64,000 nt of DNA from a virus. A program made the position numbers and the translations under genes. Shown here one piece after another: positions 33,001 through 41,485 of this stretch; position 1 is the stretch's first letter, and every line of letters begins with the position of its first letter. The notes under the pieces are model-generated. The model had not been told where the DNA came from. It saw only the letters and a program-made list of their open reading frames with translations, and searched no databases. Where the stretch lies: IMG/VR virus record IMGVR_UViG_3300017971_000284, positions 1 through 64,000 of that record. One strand, 5' to 3'.

Positions 33001-34817
33001 TTGAAATGCTTTTTGATCGAGCAACAAACATGAGGCAAGCATGGCAGATCCCGGTAGCTTTTTTTGTAGACATTGATCCGGCAACACAGAGCCTTAATGA
33101 TCTGAATCTTTTGCTTGATAATGCAAGAATCAACGTAGCAGAATTTGCCGGATCATATAGTCAAAGATCAATAGCGAGTGCGGCAAAAAATGACATGGAA
33201 GCAATAAAAGCACTTCAACAGCAATTTCAATCAATAACTGTTGAAGCCGCTAATTTCGGGCTTAAGGTCGATGTACTTGATCAGACGCTTGAAGAAGCCG
33301 CAGCGGATGTTGAAGCAAGAATCGAAGGGTGGACAAACTTCAAAGATACGCTTACTGGTTTGTCAGGTGAAATATCAATCCTAACAGAAGATTATGGAAA
33401 TTTCACATCATCCGTAGATGAATCGGCAACGCAAGCAGCCGATTCTTTTAACGACATAGTTGATAGTGCTTCGAAACTACAGGAAGGAATTAAACAAGTA
33501 AACGAAGCGTTTGGTTCTGGAAACATAGAAGCCGCTGAAAAAATGGCTGACGGAGTAATAGGCGCATATGAAGAAATTTACGATCAGGCTACGGATATTC
33601 TTGATGATCTGAAATCCGAATGGCAAAGTTTGGCTGACGAAATTGATAAAATTAATGGGAAAATCGTCGATATTCAGCAAACTACTGAAGAAAAAATAAG
33701 AGAAGCCAGACGCGAAACAATGACTGAACTTGAGCAATTCCAAGATATTCGACTTGAATACGACGAAGTTTATGCCCAAGCTCAGCAAGAAAGTGCAAAA
33801 GGAAATTTTGAAGCAGCAGCAGAATTGTATGAAAAAGCAGCCGATCTTGCCGGAGAATTACAGACAGAAATAAAAGACGAATCAGGTGAAGTAGTAAAAT
33901 CACTTGAACAAAATACAACGCTCTCAATCGATCTTATGCAAAAAGCAAGCGATGCGGCTGTAAGCGTACTTCAAAATCAAAACGATTCTCTTATTTCACA
34001 ACAAAGTCTCGTAGAAGATCAAATAAAAAATACAACAGATGTGATAGGCGGACTCGGTAATCAAATAGATTCGGCTTTTAGCGGAATAGCTGACAGATCA
34101 AAAGATATTGTGAACATAGGAAATCAAATAGGAAGTTCATTCTCAAGCATAAATAATCAAATAGGCGGAATGACATCTTCGTTTATGAGACTCTCCGATT
34201 TGGTAAAACAAACAAGTCAATACAACATTGATTTTACAGGGACAGGCTCAAGCAAACTCCCGCTTTCTGAAAAAATAGCGGAAATACAGGGAAAAGTAAT
34301 CGGATTCGCAGATAAAACAAGCGGATTGAAACCAAAAATAGAAGCTGATTTTAGCAATGTTACGAGCGGGATAGGAACAATAATTAAAAGCATTGAGGAT
34401 TTTCCTTCAATGCAAGATACATTTGGAGAATTATCAGTATCGCCGATACAGCCTATTATTCCCGAAGAAGATGGAGAAACAACAGAGGGTTTGTCATCTG
34501 CGATAGAAGAAGGCATCGGTAGGCTTTTAACAACAGGAGGGCTTGGACAGGCTGCGGGTTTTGATACGGAAATAGGAGGGGCTGCGACACGCGATGCCCT
34601 CCAATCATTGATAGAATCAAATAGTTATCTTTTAGAAAGTCAGGAAAAATTAACAGATGCAATAAGGCAATTCGGATTCCCGGAAAGATTTGTTTTTAAT
34701 GTCGAAGTTAATTCAAACGGGGAGGAATGGCTAAGAGGGTTGACAAAATCATTAATTGATCAAATTTTCGTTGAAGCCGAAGCGGAACAATTCAATGTAT
34801 TCGGGCAAGAAGGATAA
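30051..34817 (+). CDS. Tail tape measure protein
   Basis: At 1588 residues this is by far the largest gene. The N-terminal 300 residues carry the TP901-type tape measure core: AAADFNDAIFDVSAVVGKAG, EIGNILDRLVAKFPVTGAQA, ALREALKFAGPTANLF-like and LRKQGLDASQTGTVFRGALV. The middle (about 560-1000) is long Glu/Lys/Ala coiled coil with repeated phrases such as NELEKSGVISAEEANQRK and KQEARGVISVENATNQKR. Using about 1.5 A per residue, the tail would be of the order of 240 nm. It has its own promoter (copy C) and TTGTAGGAAATTCAC upstream. Confidence 0.92.
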   Translation: MAIDREVKIIISAVDDYSSTLEKFGGLLGGIGTAAVEAQAAIAGFSLVLANFTIGIGQSAVQAAADFNDAIFDVSAVVGKAGASTEEIGNILDRLVAKFPVTGAQAGQALESIAQFGFGAADQLENITDAAIELQIATGTELNTSVSALTSTLSQFGLEVTEVSRVSNVLAATQFNSAASVSDLREALKFAGPTANLFNMGLEETVATLALLRKQGLDASQTGTVFRGALVALTKETEKGTTALANYGLTYKDVNPATKNSIEILNAFKGQTISATDAVALFGVEASQFAGIINNESQAIKELTTTITGTNSSTDAARQKSEKWSIVLNNLGGTLDVFKKTIGEELLPVLIEFVGKDENSGIRGVISQLLELEKSGRGIGGPLVEAFNALRQAAQEVFDQAFQGNIQNVYKFLSDISTILSQNIQIMINLGAEFVKGFVDSTSGGERLEGILKIINTSLTSIALIVATVHDAFTGWYTAATLGVTELQVIFNEFLRDANKYILDLQEGLNTLPFVDLQEEIAATTQRIQEYGKKAAEGNAEIANREPIDLWVDNVLKASVENIHAIEQVAEKADSVISNLPPAEIKVDSDQAIADFEEYGEISRLILEEEARIVEKVGEKIVESNKRTLETINKEQKKSLELRKETYKGATDEINELEKSGVISAEEANQRKAEAQEEYNSSSIEAAQARVDTLKEFYSEDIENFKSKTGEKTQAEKDENAKIIEVIKNAEAEVTRLKQQAEEDRKKNLETRLTDIENSLEKEKILYEQNIADINLLEAEGRIDEEESLQKRLEAQETYLNDKISKTQEAYDIIKENYPEDVERQKEAYQAVKDVQREFTEFKIQKIEEEREALKSSLEEEISIRQANYEIATVEIEKQEARGVISVENATNQKRAIEEDFLNFKIQKLSESIQLAASQYGQDSEEYANAVLAKKQAELELIEVKQAVKEKTDEVTSAEKEAASASSELSRQTTSDFQVAGEKLEMLFDRATNMRQAWQIPVAFFVDIDPATQSLNDLNLLLDNARINVAEFAGSYSQRSIASAAKNDMEAIKALQQQFQSITVEAANFGLKVDVLDQTLEEAAADVEARIEGWTNFKDTLTGLSGEISILTEDYGNFTSSVDESATQAADSFNDIVDSASKLQEGIKQVNEAFGSGNIEAAEKMADGVIGAYEEIYDQATDILDDLKSEWQSLADEIDKINGKIVDIQQTTEEKIREARRETMTELEQFQDIRLEYDEVYAQAQQESAKGNFEAAAELYEKAADLAGELQTEIKDESGEVVKSLEQNTTLSIDLMQKASDAAVSVLQNQNDSLISQQSLVEDQIKNTTDVIGGLGNQIDSAFSGIADRSKDIVNIGNQIGSSFSSINNQIGGMTSSFMRLSDLVKQTSQYNIDFTGTGSSKLPLSEKIAEIQGKVIGFADKTSGLKPKIEADFSNVTSGIGTIIKSIEDFPSMQDTFGELSVSPIQPIIPEEDGETTEGLSSAIEEGIGRLLTTGGLGQAAGFDTEIGGAATRDALQSLIESNSYLLESQEKLTDAIRQFGFPERFVFNVEVNSNGEEWLRGLTKSLIDQIFVEAEAEQFNVFGQEG

Positions 34818-34819
34818 AA

Positions 34820-35209
34820 ATGAAAGCCTCGATAAATAGCAAATATTACAGAACAGCCGGAAATTCAATAAATTTTGATATTGATGAGCCAACTTTTAAA
34901 AGAATAGGTCAAAAAAAAATAGCAGAAGTCACATATCTTAACGGCGATATTGTTTGGGCTGTATGGGATTATAACAACAAAGGAACAAAAATAGAAGTAT
35001 CGAATATAAGGTTATCACAAGATGATTACAATTTGCTTGCGGAAATGAAAGAAGACAACACGTATTTGGAATATTTTTTCAATTATGTTGACAAAACATG
35101 GCCTGTTTATATTACAGATGTACAAAAAAGCGGGAATGAATACGGAAAAACATATACGGCTATTCAAATGCTTGTAACAGGCGATTCAATTGATATGGAG
35201 ACTGCATAA
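34820..35209 (+). CDS. Hypothetical tail protein, 129 aa
   Basis: This soluble beta-rich protein (NSINFDIDEPTFKRIGQK, AVWDYNNKGTKIEVSNIRL) follows the tape measure and precedes tail-tip genes, the slot of minor or distal tail proteins. The stop and the next start overlap by one base. No family recognised. Confidence 0.6.
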   Translation: MKASINSKYYRTAGNSINFDIDEPTFKRIGQKKIAEVTYLNGDIVWAVWDYNNKGTKIEVSNIRLSQDDYNLLAEMKEDNTYLEYFFNYVDKTWPVYITDVQKSGNEYGKTYTAIQMLVTGDSIDMETA

Positions 35210-35460
35210 TGTTTGATTTTAATCTGATTTTTTATAAAAACGATAAAGAAGGATTGATACTAAATTTTCTAAATTTTTACTTCAATAATTCTATGAAATG
35301 CTTATTCGGAATTCAGACATATAATGAAGATAATTATAAAAATATTACTATTGAATTATTTTTTAACAAATTCAATTATGAAAAAACGAATGTTTCACGT
35401 GAAACATTTTTGGGATACAAAAAATTTGATATAAACGGATTTGAAATAGGGAGAATATAA
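35209..35460 (+). CDS. Hypothetical protein carrying an internal parS-like site, 83 aa
   Basis: An aromatic- and Asn-rich protein (FDFNLIFYKNDKEGLILNFL). The sequence TNVSRETFLG near residue 61 is encoded by the third parS-like palindrome, so the site is embedded in coding sequence. One-base overlap with both neighbours. No family recognised. Confidence 0.5.
   Translation: MFDFNLIFYKNDKEGLILNFLNFYFNNSMKCLFGIQTYNEDNYKNITIELFFNKFNYEKTNVSRETFLGYKKFDINGFEIGRI
35391..35406. promoter_or_regulatory. parS-like palindrome, site 3
   Basis: TGTTTCACGTGAAACA exact, inside the coding sequence of the 83-residue protein (codons for VSRETF). It is followed by TTTTTGGGATACA, close to the TTTTTGGATACA after site 1. 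Confidence 0.7.
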
Positions 35461-35900
35461 TGGCTACGGTTCAAATCCCACAAAACGCGGCTCTGTTATT
35501 GGCCACAAAAGAAATAGATTGGGATAATGATACATTCAAATTAATATTATGTAGCAATTTCACTTTTGATGTTGATAATGATATTGAATATTCTGACGTT
35601 TCAGGAAATGAACTTTCAACAGGAAACGGATACACAGCCGGAGGAGAGACGATGTCCGGTGGTTCCGTTGCTGTTGATGACGCAAATAATCTCGCCAAAA
35701 GAACGTTTAATAATGTGACAATAACAGCATCGGGCGGTAACATAGGGCCTTACAGAGTCGTAATTATTTACAACGATACAGTCACAAACGATCCTATTAT
35801 GTCAGCAATAACGTATGATAGTGATCAAACAATTTTAGATGGAGATTCGGCAGTTTTTGAGAGCATAGTTGCAAAATTCGAAACGCCGGATTCAACTTAG
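35460..35900 (+). CDS. Putative virion structural protein, 146 aa
   Basis: MATVQIPQNAALLLATKEIDW, a KLILCSNFTFDV strand and a Gly-rich loop (GNGYTAGGETMSGGSVAV) match a beta-sandwich pattern common in small phage structural proteins near tail-tip genes. The C-terminal FESIVAKFETPD is also typical. It may be a decoration or baseplate-associated protein. Confidence 0.6.
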   Translation: MATVQIPQNAALLLATKEIDWDNDTFKLILCSNFTFDVDNDIEYSDVSGNELSTGNGYTAGGETMSGGSVAVDDANNLAKRTFNNVTITASGGNIGPYRVVIIYNDTVTNDPIMSAITYDSDQTILDGDSAVFESIVAKFETPDST

Positions 35901-35911
35901 GAGAAAAGTAA

Positions 35912-36514
35912 ATGGCTGAAAGAAGTTCAACAATAGCAGATGGAAGTAGAATAGCCACACGCGATGCCAATGTTGACGATGCGGACACGAATGCCCGTGA
36001 TGTCCAGTATTTTGATGCGACTTGTAAATATCATGGCCTTGATTTTGATACGGTCAATAGAACTGTGTCATCCGATGATGATCTTCAGTTTAGCACAATT
36101 CCATCAGGTATATTAAGTAATGCGATAACAATCGGAGAAGCCACAACTTTTACATGCATTGTTCAATATTATTGTACCGGATCGACAGTCGGCAATGTCA
36201 TAGTAACGCCAATAGTGATAGATAGCGGAGATGATGCATTAGGGTTTCTTGAACCAAAAGTATTTTCCGGATTCGCACCTCCGGGAGCAGCAAGCGCATT
36301 GTATACAACAGGAAATTACACACTGTGTATGGTGCAAACGTGGTCTGTCAAAGGCGGAGCCAAAATAGGGGTGCATGTCACACTTACAGGCGGAGTTACA
36401 AGCGCGGATATCTGGTATGCCGCAACAACGGGTGCGATAGATGAATGGATATCCGATTCGACACCATCCGGTAGCGGATCATGGGAAGCATACCAAGCTG
36501 GTGGCGGAGAGTAA
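35912..36514 (+). CDS. Putative virion structural protein, 200 aa
   Basis: A Gly/Ser/Thr-rich beta protein with a hydrophilic N-terminus (ERSSTIADGSRIATRDAN) and a C-terminal Ser/Gly linker (STPSGSGSWEAYQAGGGE). GGAGAAAAGTAA precedes the start. Placement among tail-tip genes suggests a minor tail or fibre-like component. No family recognised. Confidence 0.55.
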   Translation: MAERSSTIADGSRIATRDANVDDADTNARDVQYFDATCKYHGLDFDTVNRTVSSDDDLQFSTIPSGILSNAITIGEATTFTCIVQYYCTGSTVGNVIVTPIVIDSGDDALGFLEPKVFSGFAPPGAASALYTTGNYTLCMVQTWSVKGGAKIGVHVTLTGGVTSADIWYAATTGAIDEWISDSTPSGSGSWEAYQAGGGE

Positions 36515-36517
36515 TAA

Positions 36518-37807
36518 ATGTCTCTGACGCTCCTATTTGGTGGCCAAGGTCATCAATTCCCGATCACGCTCAATTTTGAAATTTCAAGATCGTATCATTA
36601 TGGTTCCGTAGATTTGCCATATAGCATAAATCTTGTTGCGTTGCCTATTCCGGGAATAATCCCAGGCGAAGTTGTGGTTGATCCGGGAATAATACCTACT
36701 CCAAGCGATATAATAAAGCCAAAAGCATATGTAATGTGGAGAGATTATGACCCGGATGTGGGCGTTTATCAATGGCAATATCTTTCTACAGCATACGCTT
36801 TTAATATTTCTAATTCCAAAAGTAATGTCATAGGTAGTTTTAGCGTAACAATTGACAAGGCTGAGTTATATAATTCAAGAGTGTGGGTTTCCGGACATTT
36901 GGATGATTATGGAATACTCGGACCACACAGATATAAAAGATTGCAAATTTATTATTCATCAAACAATGGAATTTCTTATGAATTATTGTTTGAAGGGTTT
37001 GCGAACAGAAAACCGGAAACATATTCTTTCGGAGGGAATAATTATATAACGTTATCAGGAACATCTATTGCAACAGAGATGAATACCGTGTATTTTGAAT
37101 CATACGAAGATGCCACAGGATCAAAATATTCCGGAAACGCAGATGGAATTCTAAATTATTATCTTGCAAAAATATTTGGAGGAAGAGACATAATAAGCGG
37201 TAGTTATTACGTAAACACAAACTCACTTTATGATTGGACAGAACAAGATTTTGCGTATAAAACAGCTCTTGCCGCAGTAAACGATATAGTCAAAATTGTT
37301 GGAACGCAATTATGGCATTACATGGATTATTCAGGAGGAGTTACAAATTATTTTGTGGGAAACAGACCTTCTGATTTTCTAACATCGCTTTCGTATAATG
37401 ATTCACAAATAATAAGCTTCGAAACAGATGATGTACTTGGAATAACAACAAGATGTGAGGTAATAGGTGTAGACGAAAATGCAAGTACATATCAGGAAGC
37501 AGTTGGTGATTATACAAATAAGCATGGAATAAACAATTTGACAATATCATCCGGGCTTATAAAAAATTTAACAGAGGCAGCGCGGTTGGCTTCAAATATT
37601 ATTTCAGATGCGCAAGAAATGGAAAAAAATTTTAAAATAACAACAATTTTAAATTCTGATATAGGAATAAGGAAGTTTGTCACAATAAACTCAACCGAAG
37701 CGACTTTGGCAGCAACAGGATGTCCAATATATGAATATCAACATTCCTATCAATATGGATCCATGCCGACAACAACATTTAGCGCATATATCGGAAAAGA
37801 GTCGTGA
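36518..37807 (+). CDS. Baseplate hub / tail-tip protein-like
   Basis: The 429-residue protein has a Pro-rich N-terminal segment (LPIPGIIPGEVVVDPGIIPT), a hub-like core (FNISNSKSNVIGSFSVTIDK, HRYKRLQIYYSSN, LLFEGFANRKPETYSFGG) and IISFETDDVLGITTRCEVIG. This succession resembles phage late-control/hub proteins that sit at the end of the tail tube. The stop overlaps the GTG of the next gene. Confidence 0.6.
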   Translation: MSLTLLFGGQGHQFPITLNFEISRSYHYGSVDLPYSINLVALPIPGIIPGEVVVDPGIIPTPSDIIKPKAYVMWRDYDPDVGVYQWQYLSTAYAFNISNSKSNVIGSFSVTIDKAELYNSRVWVSGHLDDYGILGPHRYKRLQIYYSSNNGISYELLFEGFANRKPETYSFGGNNYITLSGTSIATEMNTVYFESYEDATGSKYSGNADGILNYYLAKIFGGRDIISGSYYVNTNSLYDWTEQDFAYKTALAAVNDIVKIVGTQLWHYMDYSGGVTNYFVGNRPSDFLTSLSYNDSQIISFETDDVLGITTRCEVIGVDENASTYQEAVGDYTNKHGINNLTISSGLIKNLTEAARLASNIISDAQEMEKNFKITTILNSDIGIRKFVTINSTEATLAATGCPIYEYQHSYQYGSMPTTTFSAYIGKES

Positions 37808-38928
37808 GTCGCGGTGTAATAACAAATATTGATGATGCGGAAAATAATAATTATATCGTAAATGTTCCTGATATCGGCGAAACTTCGGCACAATGCGTCA
37901 CAAAAGATGAAATTCTTTTGGGCACCGAAGTAAGAATCGCAGATATTGACAACGAACCGCCTGTTGTCAACAAAGGACACGGGAATCTAAGATTCCTACC
38001 GAATACACATACGGGCCAGGAAGAAGAAAATATCCCTGTTTACACATATTCAACAAATTCTGTGTGGAAAAAACCAAAAGAATTATGGGAAACAAACAAC
38101 AAACATCAGCTTGTCAAGGGGTACATCCTGTCATCTGAAAGAAACAGGCGTTGGCAAAAAGAATATCCGTTATACAAAAAAGGTAAAGTTGCTTCGATCA
38201 CAGATGCCGAATATATGGAAGTAGAAATATACGGGGATTCTACAAGATCATGCAAAGCACAATATATGCAATGCGATACGGCAGCATTTGAAGCAGATGA
38301 CATAGTAGTTGTTTTTTATGAATATGGGAGTTATGAAAGACCGGTTGTCGTAGGTTTTTGGGATGAGCCTGTTGATTGTTTATATTGGGCAACATATATT
38401 CAGTTATATATGTATTATCTCATACCAGGACAACCAACGGTTATCTGCTGTCCAATTCGTGATGGAGCAAGTTTCTATATTAACAATATAGAATTTAATA
38501 CGGATTCCGGATGGGTTTCAAGATTCACTCCAGATTATTGGAATGACGGAGGGAGTTTTTATGCAAAATGGGAAACATCAAATCAAAGATATCTGACATA
38601 TCCGACTTTTGGCAATTATTGCAATCAAAATTGGACTGGCGAAAGCGTGATTGAGCATACACAATGGCTAAACGAAAACAGACCATCGCAATTAAGAATC
38701 AATTGGACAAATAATTATAATTGTCCGGAAAAATTAGGGATGATCTTTAGCGTTTACTCATTTACATCAGAATATGTTTATGATACTTTTTATGATTTTG
38801 ATGATTATACGTATTCGGGTTCTTGCGATAACGGATATACATCAAATACAATTCTTAATCTTGATTGGGCAGGAATCCCGAATTTTAATAATGCCGCAAT
38901 TGACTGGGGCGAACCATGGGAAACTTAA
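37804..38928 (+). CDS. Tail-tip protein with OB-like N-terminal domain
   Basis: The GTG start is in a GTGA overlap. Residues 1-55 (GVITNIDDAENNNYIVNVPD) and 125-195 (KKGKVASITDAEYMEVEIYG, then DDIVVVFYEYGSYERPVVVG) look like two OB-type modules of baseplate spike or hub proteins. The last third is Trp/Tyr/Asn-rich and may bind sugar or a receptor. Function inferred from context and fold-like patterns. Confidence 0.5.
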   Translation: MSRGVITNIDDAENNNYIVNVPDIGETSAQCVTKDEILLGTEVRIADIDNEPPVVNKGHGNLRFLPNTHTGQEEENIPVYTYSTNSVWKKPKELWETNNKHQLVKGYILSSERNRRWQKEYPLYKKGKVASITDAEYMEVEIYGDSTRSCKAQYMQCDTAAFEADDIVVVFYEYGSYERPVVVGFWDEPVDCLYWATYIQLYMYYLIPGQPTVICCPIRDGASFYINNIEFNTDSGWVSRFTPDYWNDGGSFYAKWETSNQRYLTYPTFGNYCNQNWTGESVIEHTQWLNENRPSQLRINWTNNYNCPEKLGMIFSVYSFTSEYVYDTFYDFDDYTYSGSCDNGYTSNTILNLDWAGIPNFNNAAIDWGEPWET

Positions 38929-38941
38929 GAAAGAATATAAA

Positions 38942-39547
38942 TTGCAAGACATTTTAATATATGACTGCGAGACAAGGAACAAAGGGACGTTTAAAGATCC
39001 CCAAAATACGATGGGGTTTTTGTGCGGATGCATTTACAGTTATAATCGCGATACCTATTTTATATTTGACAATTCTTCAGAGCTTATAAGAGCATTGAAT
39101 GGAAACATATGTGCTTCATTTAACGGAATTAATTTTGACACTCGGCTTTTACTTGGAAACAATAGAAAATATCGCTTGAATTTCCCGTATTTCAAAATTG
39201 TTTCACGTGAAACATATTGGCTTGAATATGATATATTTTTAATTGTCTTATCATCATTTTATGGTATAAAGTTATCTGAATCTGTTAAAAAAAAATCTCC
39301 AGGCGGATTAAATTTAAATGATTTATGCAAAATGACCCTCAATAAACAAAAAATCAGTATAAATTTCAACACATCGAATTTTATTGAAACAATTGAATAT
39401 TGTTTGCACGACATCCGAATCACAAGAAAATTATTCGAATTCTTTATAAAAAACGGATATTTACGCTCGCCGAAACAAGGGAAAATCAGAATTCCTTTGA
39501 AATATCGTGAAAATATCAAAAACAATCCGTCATTTCTTAGAAAATAA
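38942..39547 (+). CDS. DEDDy-type 3'-5' exonuclease-like protein
   Basis: ILIYDCETRNKG gives the D-x-E pair of motif I, FNGINFDTRLL the motif II Asp, and YCLHDIRITRKL the Y-x3-D of motif III, so all four acidic positions plus the DEDDy Tyr are present. It probably trims DNA or RNA or proofreads. TTG 38942 with AAGAAAG upstream is the best start; ATG 38891 in frame lacks a ribosome-binding site. The fourth parS-like site is inside the gene (IVSRETYW). It is the last gene of the tail block. Confidence 0.65.
   Translation: MQDILIYDCETRNKGTFKDPQNTMGFLCGCIYSYNRDTYFIFDNSSELIRALNGNICASFNGINFDTRLLLGNNRKYRLNFPYFKIVSRETYWLEYDIFLIVLSSFYGIKLSESVKKKSPGGLNLNDLCKMTLNKQKISINFNTSNFIETIEYCLHDIRITRKLFEFFIKNGYLRSPKQGKIRIPLKYRENIKNNPSFLRK
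39199..39214. promoter_or_regulatory. parS-like palindrome, site 4
   Basis: TGTTTCACGTGAAACA exact, inside the exonuclease gene and read as VSRET. It lies 3808 bp from site 3, close to the 3757 bp between sites 1 and 2. Confidence 0.7.
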
Positions 39548-39651
39548 GAGAAAATAATAGAAATTCTTTGAAAAATTAAGAAAATAATTCATTTTGATAT
39601 AATATTTCCGAATATTTGCCGATAATCGTTATTTTTTGACTAAAATCAGGA

Positions 39652-39680
39652 TTGCATTTTGTAATTTTTTTCTGTAATAT
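39652..39680 (+). promoter_or_regulatory. Sigma-70-like extended -10 promoter
   Basis: TTGCAT (39652-39657), 17-bp spacer ending CTG, TAATAT (39675-39680). It starts the transcription unit at 39720. The 39548-39719 gap otherwise holds AT-rich sequence and ATTTGCCGATAAT, a near copy of ATTTGCTGATAAT at 52380. Confidence 0.65.
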
Positions 39681-39719
39681 ACTCCTCAATATCAACATTA
39701 AAAATAAAGGAGACTGAAA

Positions 39720-39920
39720 ATGATCATGTCAGAAATTTCGGAAATGTACGATATGTTATTGGGGCAGATTGATGATTTCAAAATGTTACTGAAATCCGAA
39801 ATCAGAAATCCTGATATCCATGAAAATTGGACAGGGGAAGGACAAATGAAGCTGACAGAGATTTTGTCCGCTCTTAACAAAGCGAATGATATCCTTTGCG
39901 ATGTCGAGACAGAACCGTAA
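39720..39920 (+). CDS. Hypothetical protein, 66 aa
   Basis: An acidic helical protein (SEISEMYDMLLGQIDDFKML). AAAGGAGACTGAAA precedes the start. First gene of a transcription unit of small genes leading to the SNF2 helicase. No family recognised. Confidence 0.55.
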   Translation: MIMSEISEMYDMLLGQIDDFKMLLKSEIRNPDIHENWTGEGQMKLTEILSALNKANDILCDVETEP

Positions 39921-39933
39921 GGAGTGTATTATT

Positions 39934-40257
39934 ATGAACAGTTTCAATGCATTTTATGGGAAAGAACTCATGGTATTCGATTGGGATAAAGCAGCCAGAA
40001 TAATCGCAAAAGAAAAACCTGTTTTTTGCAATGCCGGATTAAGGAACGATTGGGAATGGACAGGTGGCTGCATTTTCCGTGACAATAAAATCGTTGAAGA
40101 TAGTTATACATATTTATCTTCAACGTGGGCAGTTCCTGAACTGGATATTGACGGGGTATTAATTCCTTGCTTTAAGATGGAAAGCGAAACTCCGGGTTGG
40201 TCGTGCGACACGAAATGGCCGGAATCAGCAAGAAAGATTCTGAAAGGGAAAGTGTAA
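39934..40257 (+). CDS. Hypothetical protein, 107 aa
   Basis: MNSFNAFYGKELMVFDWDKA, then Trp- and Cys-containing loops (NDWEWTGGCIFRDN, PGWSCDTKWPESARKI). AAGGAGTGTATTATT precedes ATG 39934. The open frame from 39886 overlaps the previous gene and is not used. No family recognised. Confidence 0.55.
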   Translation: MNSFNAFYGKELMVFDWDKAARIIAKEKPVFCNAGLRNDWEWTGGCIFRDNKIVEDSYTYLSSTWAVPELDIDGVLIPCFKMESETPGWSCDTKWPESARKILKGKV

Positions 40258-40526
40258 TGCCAGATTTGATTTTGGTTCCAATGGAAATTTGTAAAAATGG
40301 GAATACCGCTCATATTGGCGGTTACGAGCAATGTCACATCAACAGTATTGGGGGGCGATCCCGCTGCAATTGCAAAGGGTTTTATTTTCACCGTAATTGC
40401 AAGCACCTTCGGGCGGCACGCGAATTAATGTGCGGTTATCATGAACAGATTGATGGCCCTCCGGAAAAAAGTGGAATCTGTCCAAAGTGCGGCGCTAAGA
40501 CTGTCAAAGTCAGATGCGCCGTTTAA
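40257..40526 (+). CDS. SWIM-type zinc finger protein, 89 aa
   Basis: CNCKGFYFHRNCKHLRAA matches the SWIM zinc finger (CxC...CxH), and the C-terminus has a second CPKCGAK ribbon. ATG 40257 shares one base with the upstream TAA. SWIM fingers bind DNA or protein and are frequent in mobile elements. Specific role unknown. Confidence 0.6.
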   Translation: MPDLILVPMEICKNGNTAHIGGYEQCHINSIGGRSRCNCKGFYFHRNCKHLRAARELMCGYHEQIDGPPEKSGICPKCGAKTVKVRCAV

Positions 40527-40550
40527 CCAAAAAAAGAAAGGGAATTAAAA

Positions 40551-41309
40551 ATGAAAGTAATGTTGATAAAAAAAGCAAGCGGTAATAGTTTTTCGTTGGA
40601 ATCAGGTTTGGCAGATGGCCAGAATCATTTTGATCATCACGGGGTGCATCATGAAAACCCCGCGCCATGCAATGATGACCGGATTCCTACACTTGATGAA
40701 AATGATATGGTAGAAATCACTCACATCGATGCTGACACATATATTGGGTTGCTTCGAATGGCAGGAAAAGAACTGCCGGATGTCGATGTCGATCTAATGG
40801 AAAAAATTGACTTGAACGGTAGCTCAGCATGTTCCAACAAGTTTGATCTGACTCTGTTGTATATGGTGGGCGTCAATCAATTGGCACGTGATCTCAAATT
40901 CCCGTTCCCCAAAGACGAACCGCAAGAAGTTACACATCTCATTGAAACAATGATGGAACACACTGAAAACAAAATCATCAAGATTGGCAGAAAAGCCAAT
41001 ATGGCCAGCTTGCAAGCCTATATTGATTGTAATGTTGCTTCGAACGGAACAGTCGGATATTGGGTTATCGGTCCAAACGATCCGCTCGATCCTTCCAGAG
41101 CTTATGAAGATGGCATTGATGTCGTGATTGTTCATAGAAAACATTACAAATCAATATCAATCTACTGTAATCCGCTTTCGGAGTATGCATTTGGCGGAAA
41201 AACGGTAGCCAGTATAGAATTTGCCGGTCATCCGAAAGCCGCAGGTTCGCCAAGAGGAATCGAATTCAACACAGAAGACGGGCGGCGTGTTTATGATGCG
41301 CTTGTATGA
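40551..41309 (+). CDS. DHH/DHHA1-type phosphoesterase-like protein
   Basis: The N-terminal NHFDHHG holds the DHH motif (D28-H29-H30), ITHIDADTYIG near residue 58 resembles another metal-binding block, and the C-terminal FAGHPKAAGSPRG matches the GGHPxAAG signature of DHHA1 domains. Family members degrade nanoRNA, cyclic dinucleotides or single-stranded DNA. A nucleotide-recycling or anti-signalling role is possible. AAAGAAAGGGAATTAAAA precedes the start. At 252 residues it is compact. Confidence 0.65.
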   Translation: MKVMLIKKASGNSFSLESGLADGQNHFDHHGVHHENPAPCNDDRIPTLDENDMVEITHIDADTYIGLLRMAGKELPDVDVDLMEKIDLNGSSACSNKFDLTLLYMVGVNQLARDLKFPFPKDEPQEVTHLIETMMEHTENKIIKIGRKANMASLQAYIDCNVASNGTVGYWVIGPNDPLDPSRAYEDGIDVVIVHRKHYKSISIYCNPLSEYAFGGKTVASIEFAGHPKAAGSPRGIEFNTEDGRRVYDALV

Positions 41310-41485
41310 AAAAGAAAGATGTTAAAATCGGCAAAATATACGCCGTAAAAGTCTCGAACAAAATCGATTCGGTAAAATTAACTTCCGAATCGATTTACGG
41401 AGGATGGAATGGGACAAATCTCAAAACTGGCCGACAAGTCAGAATAAAAACGGCCGGTAAGCTCAGACAAGAATTGACAGAATAG
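41306..41485 (+). CDS. Hypothetical basic protein, 59 aa
   Basis: MKKKDVKIGKIYAVKVSNKI, then TNLKTGRQVRIKTAGKLRQE: a small basic beta-barrel-like protein, perhaps SH3/KOW-like. ATGA overlap with the phosphoesterase gene. The structured leader RNA at 41484 begins at its stop codon. Confidence 0.5.
   Translation: MKKKDVKIGKIYAVKVSNKIDSVKLTSESIYGGWNGTNLKTGRQVRIKTAGKLRQELTE

Noticed and set aside
38774-39547. 257-residue version of the exonuclease
   Set aside because: The N-terminal 56 residues are an out-of-frame reading of the tail-tip gene, rich in Ile/Met. The domain begins at ILIYDCET, just after TTG 38942.
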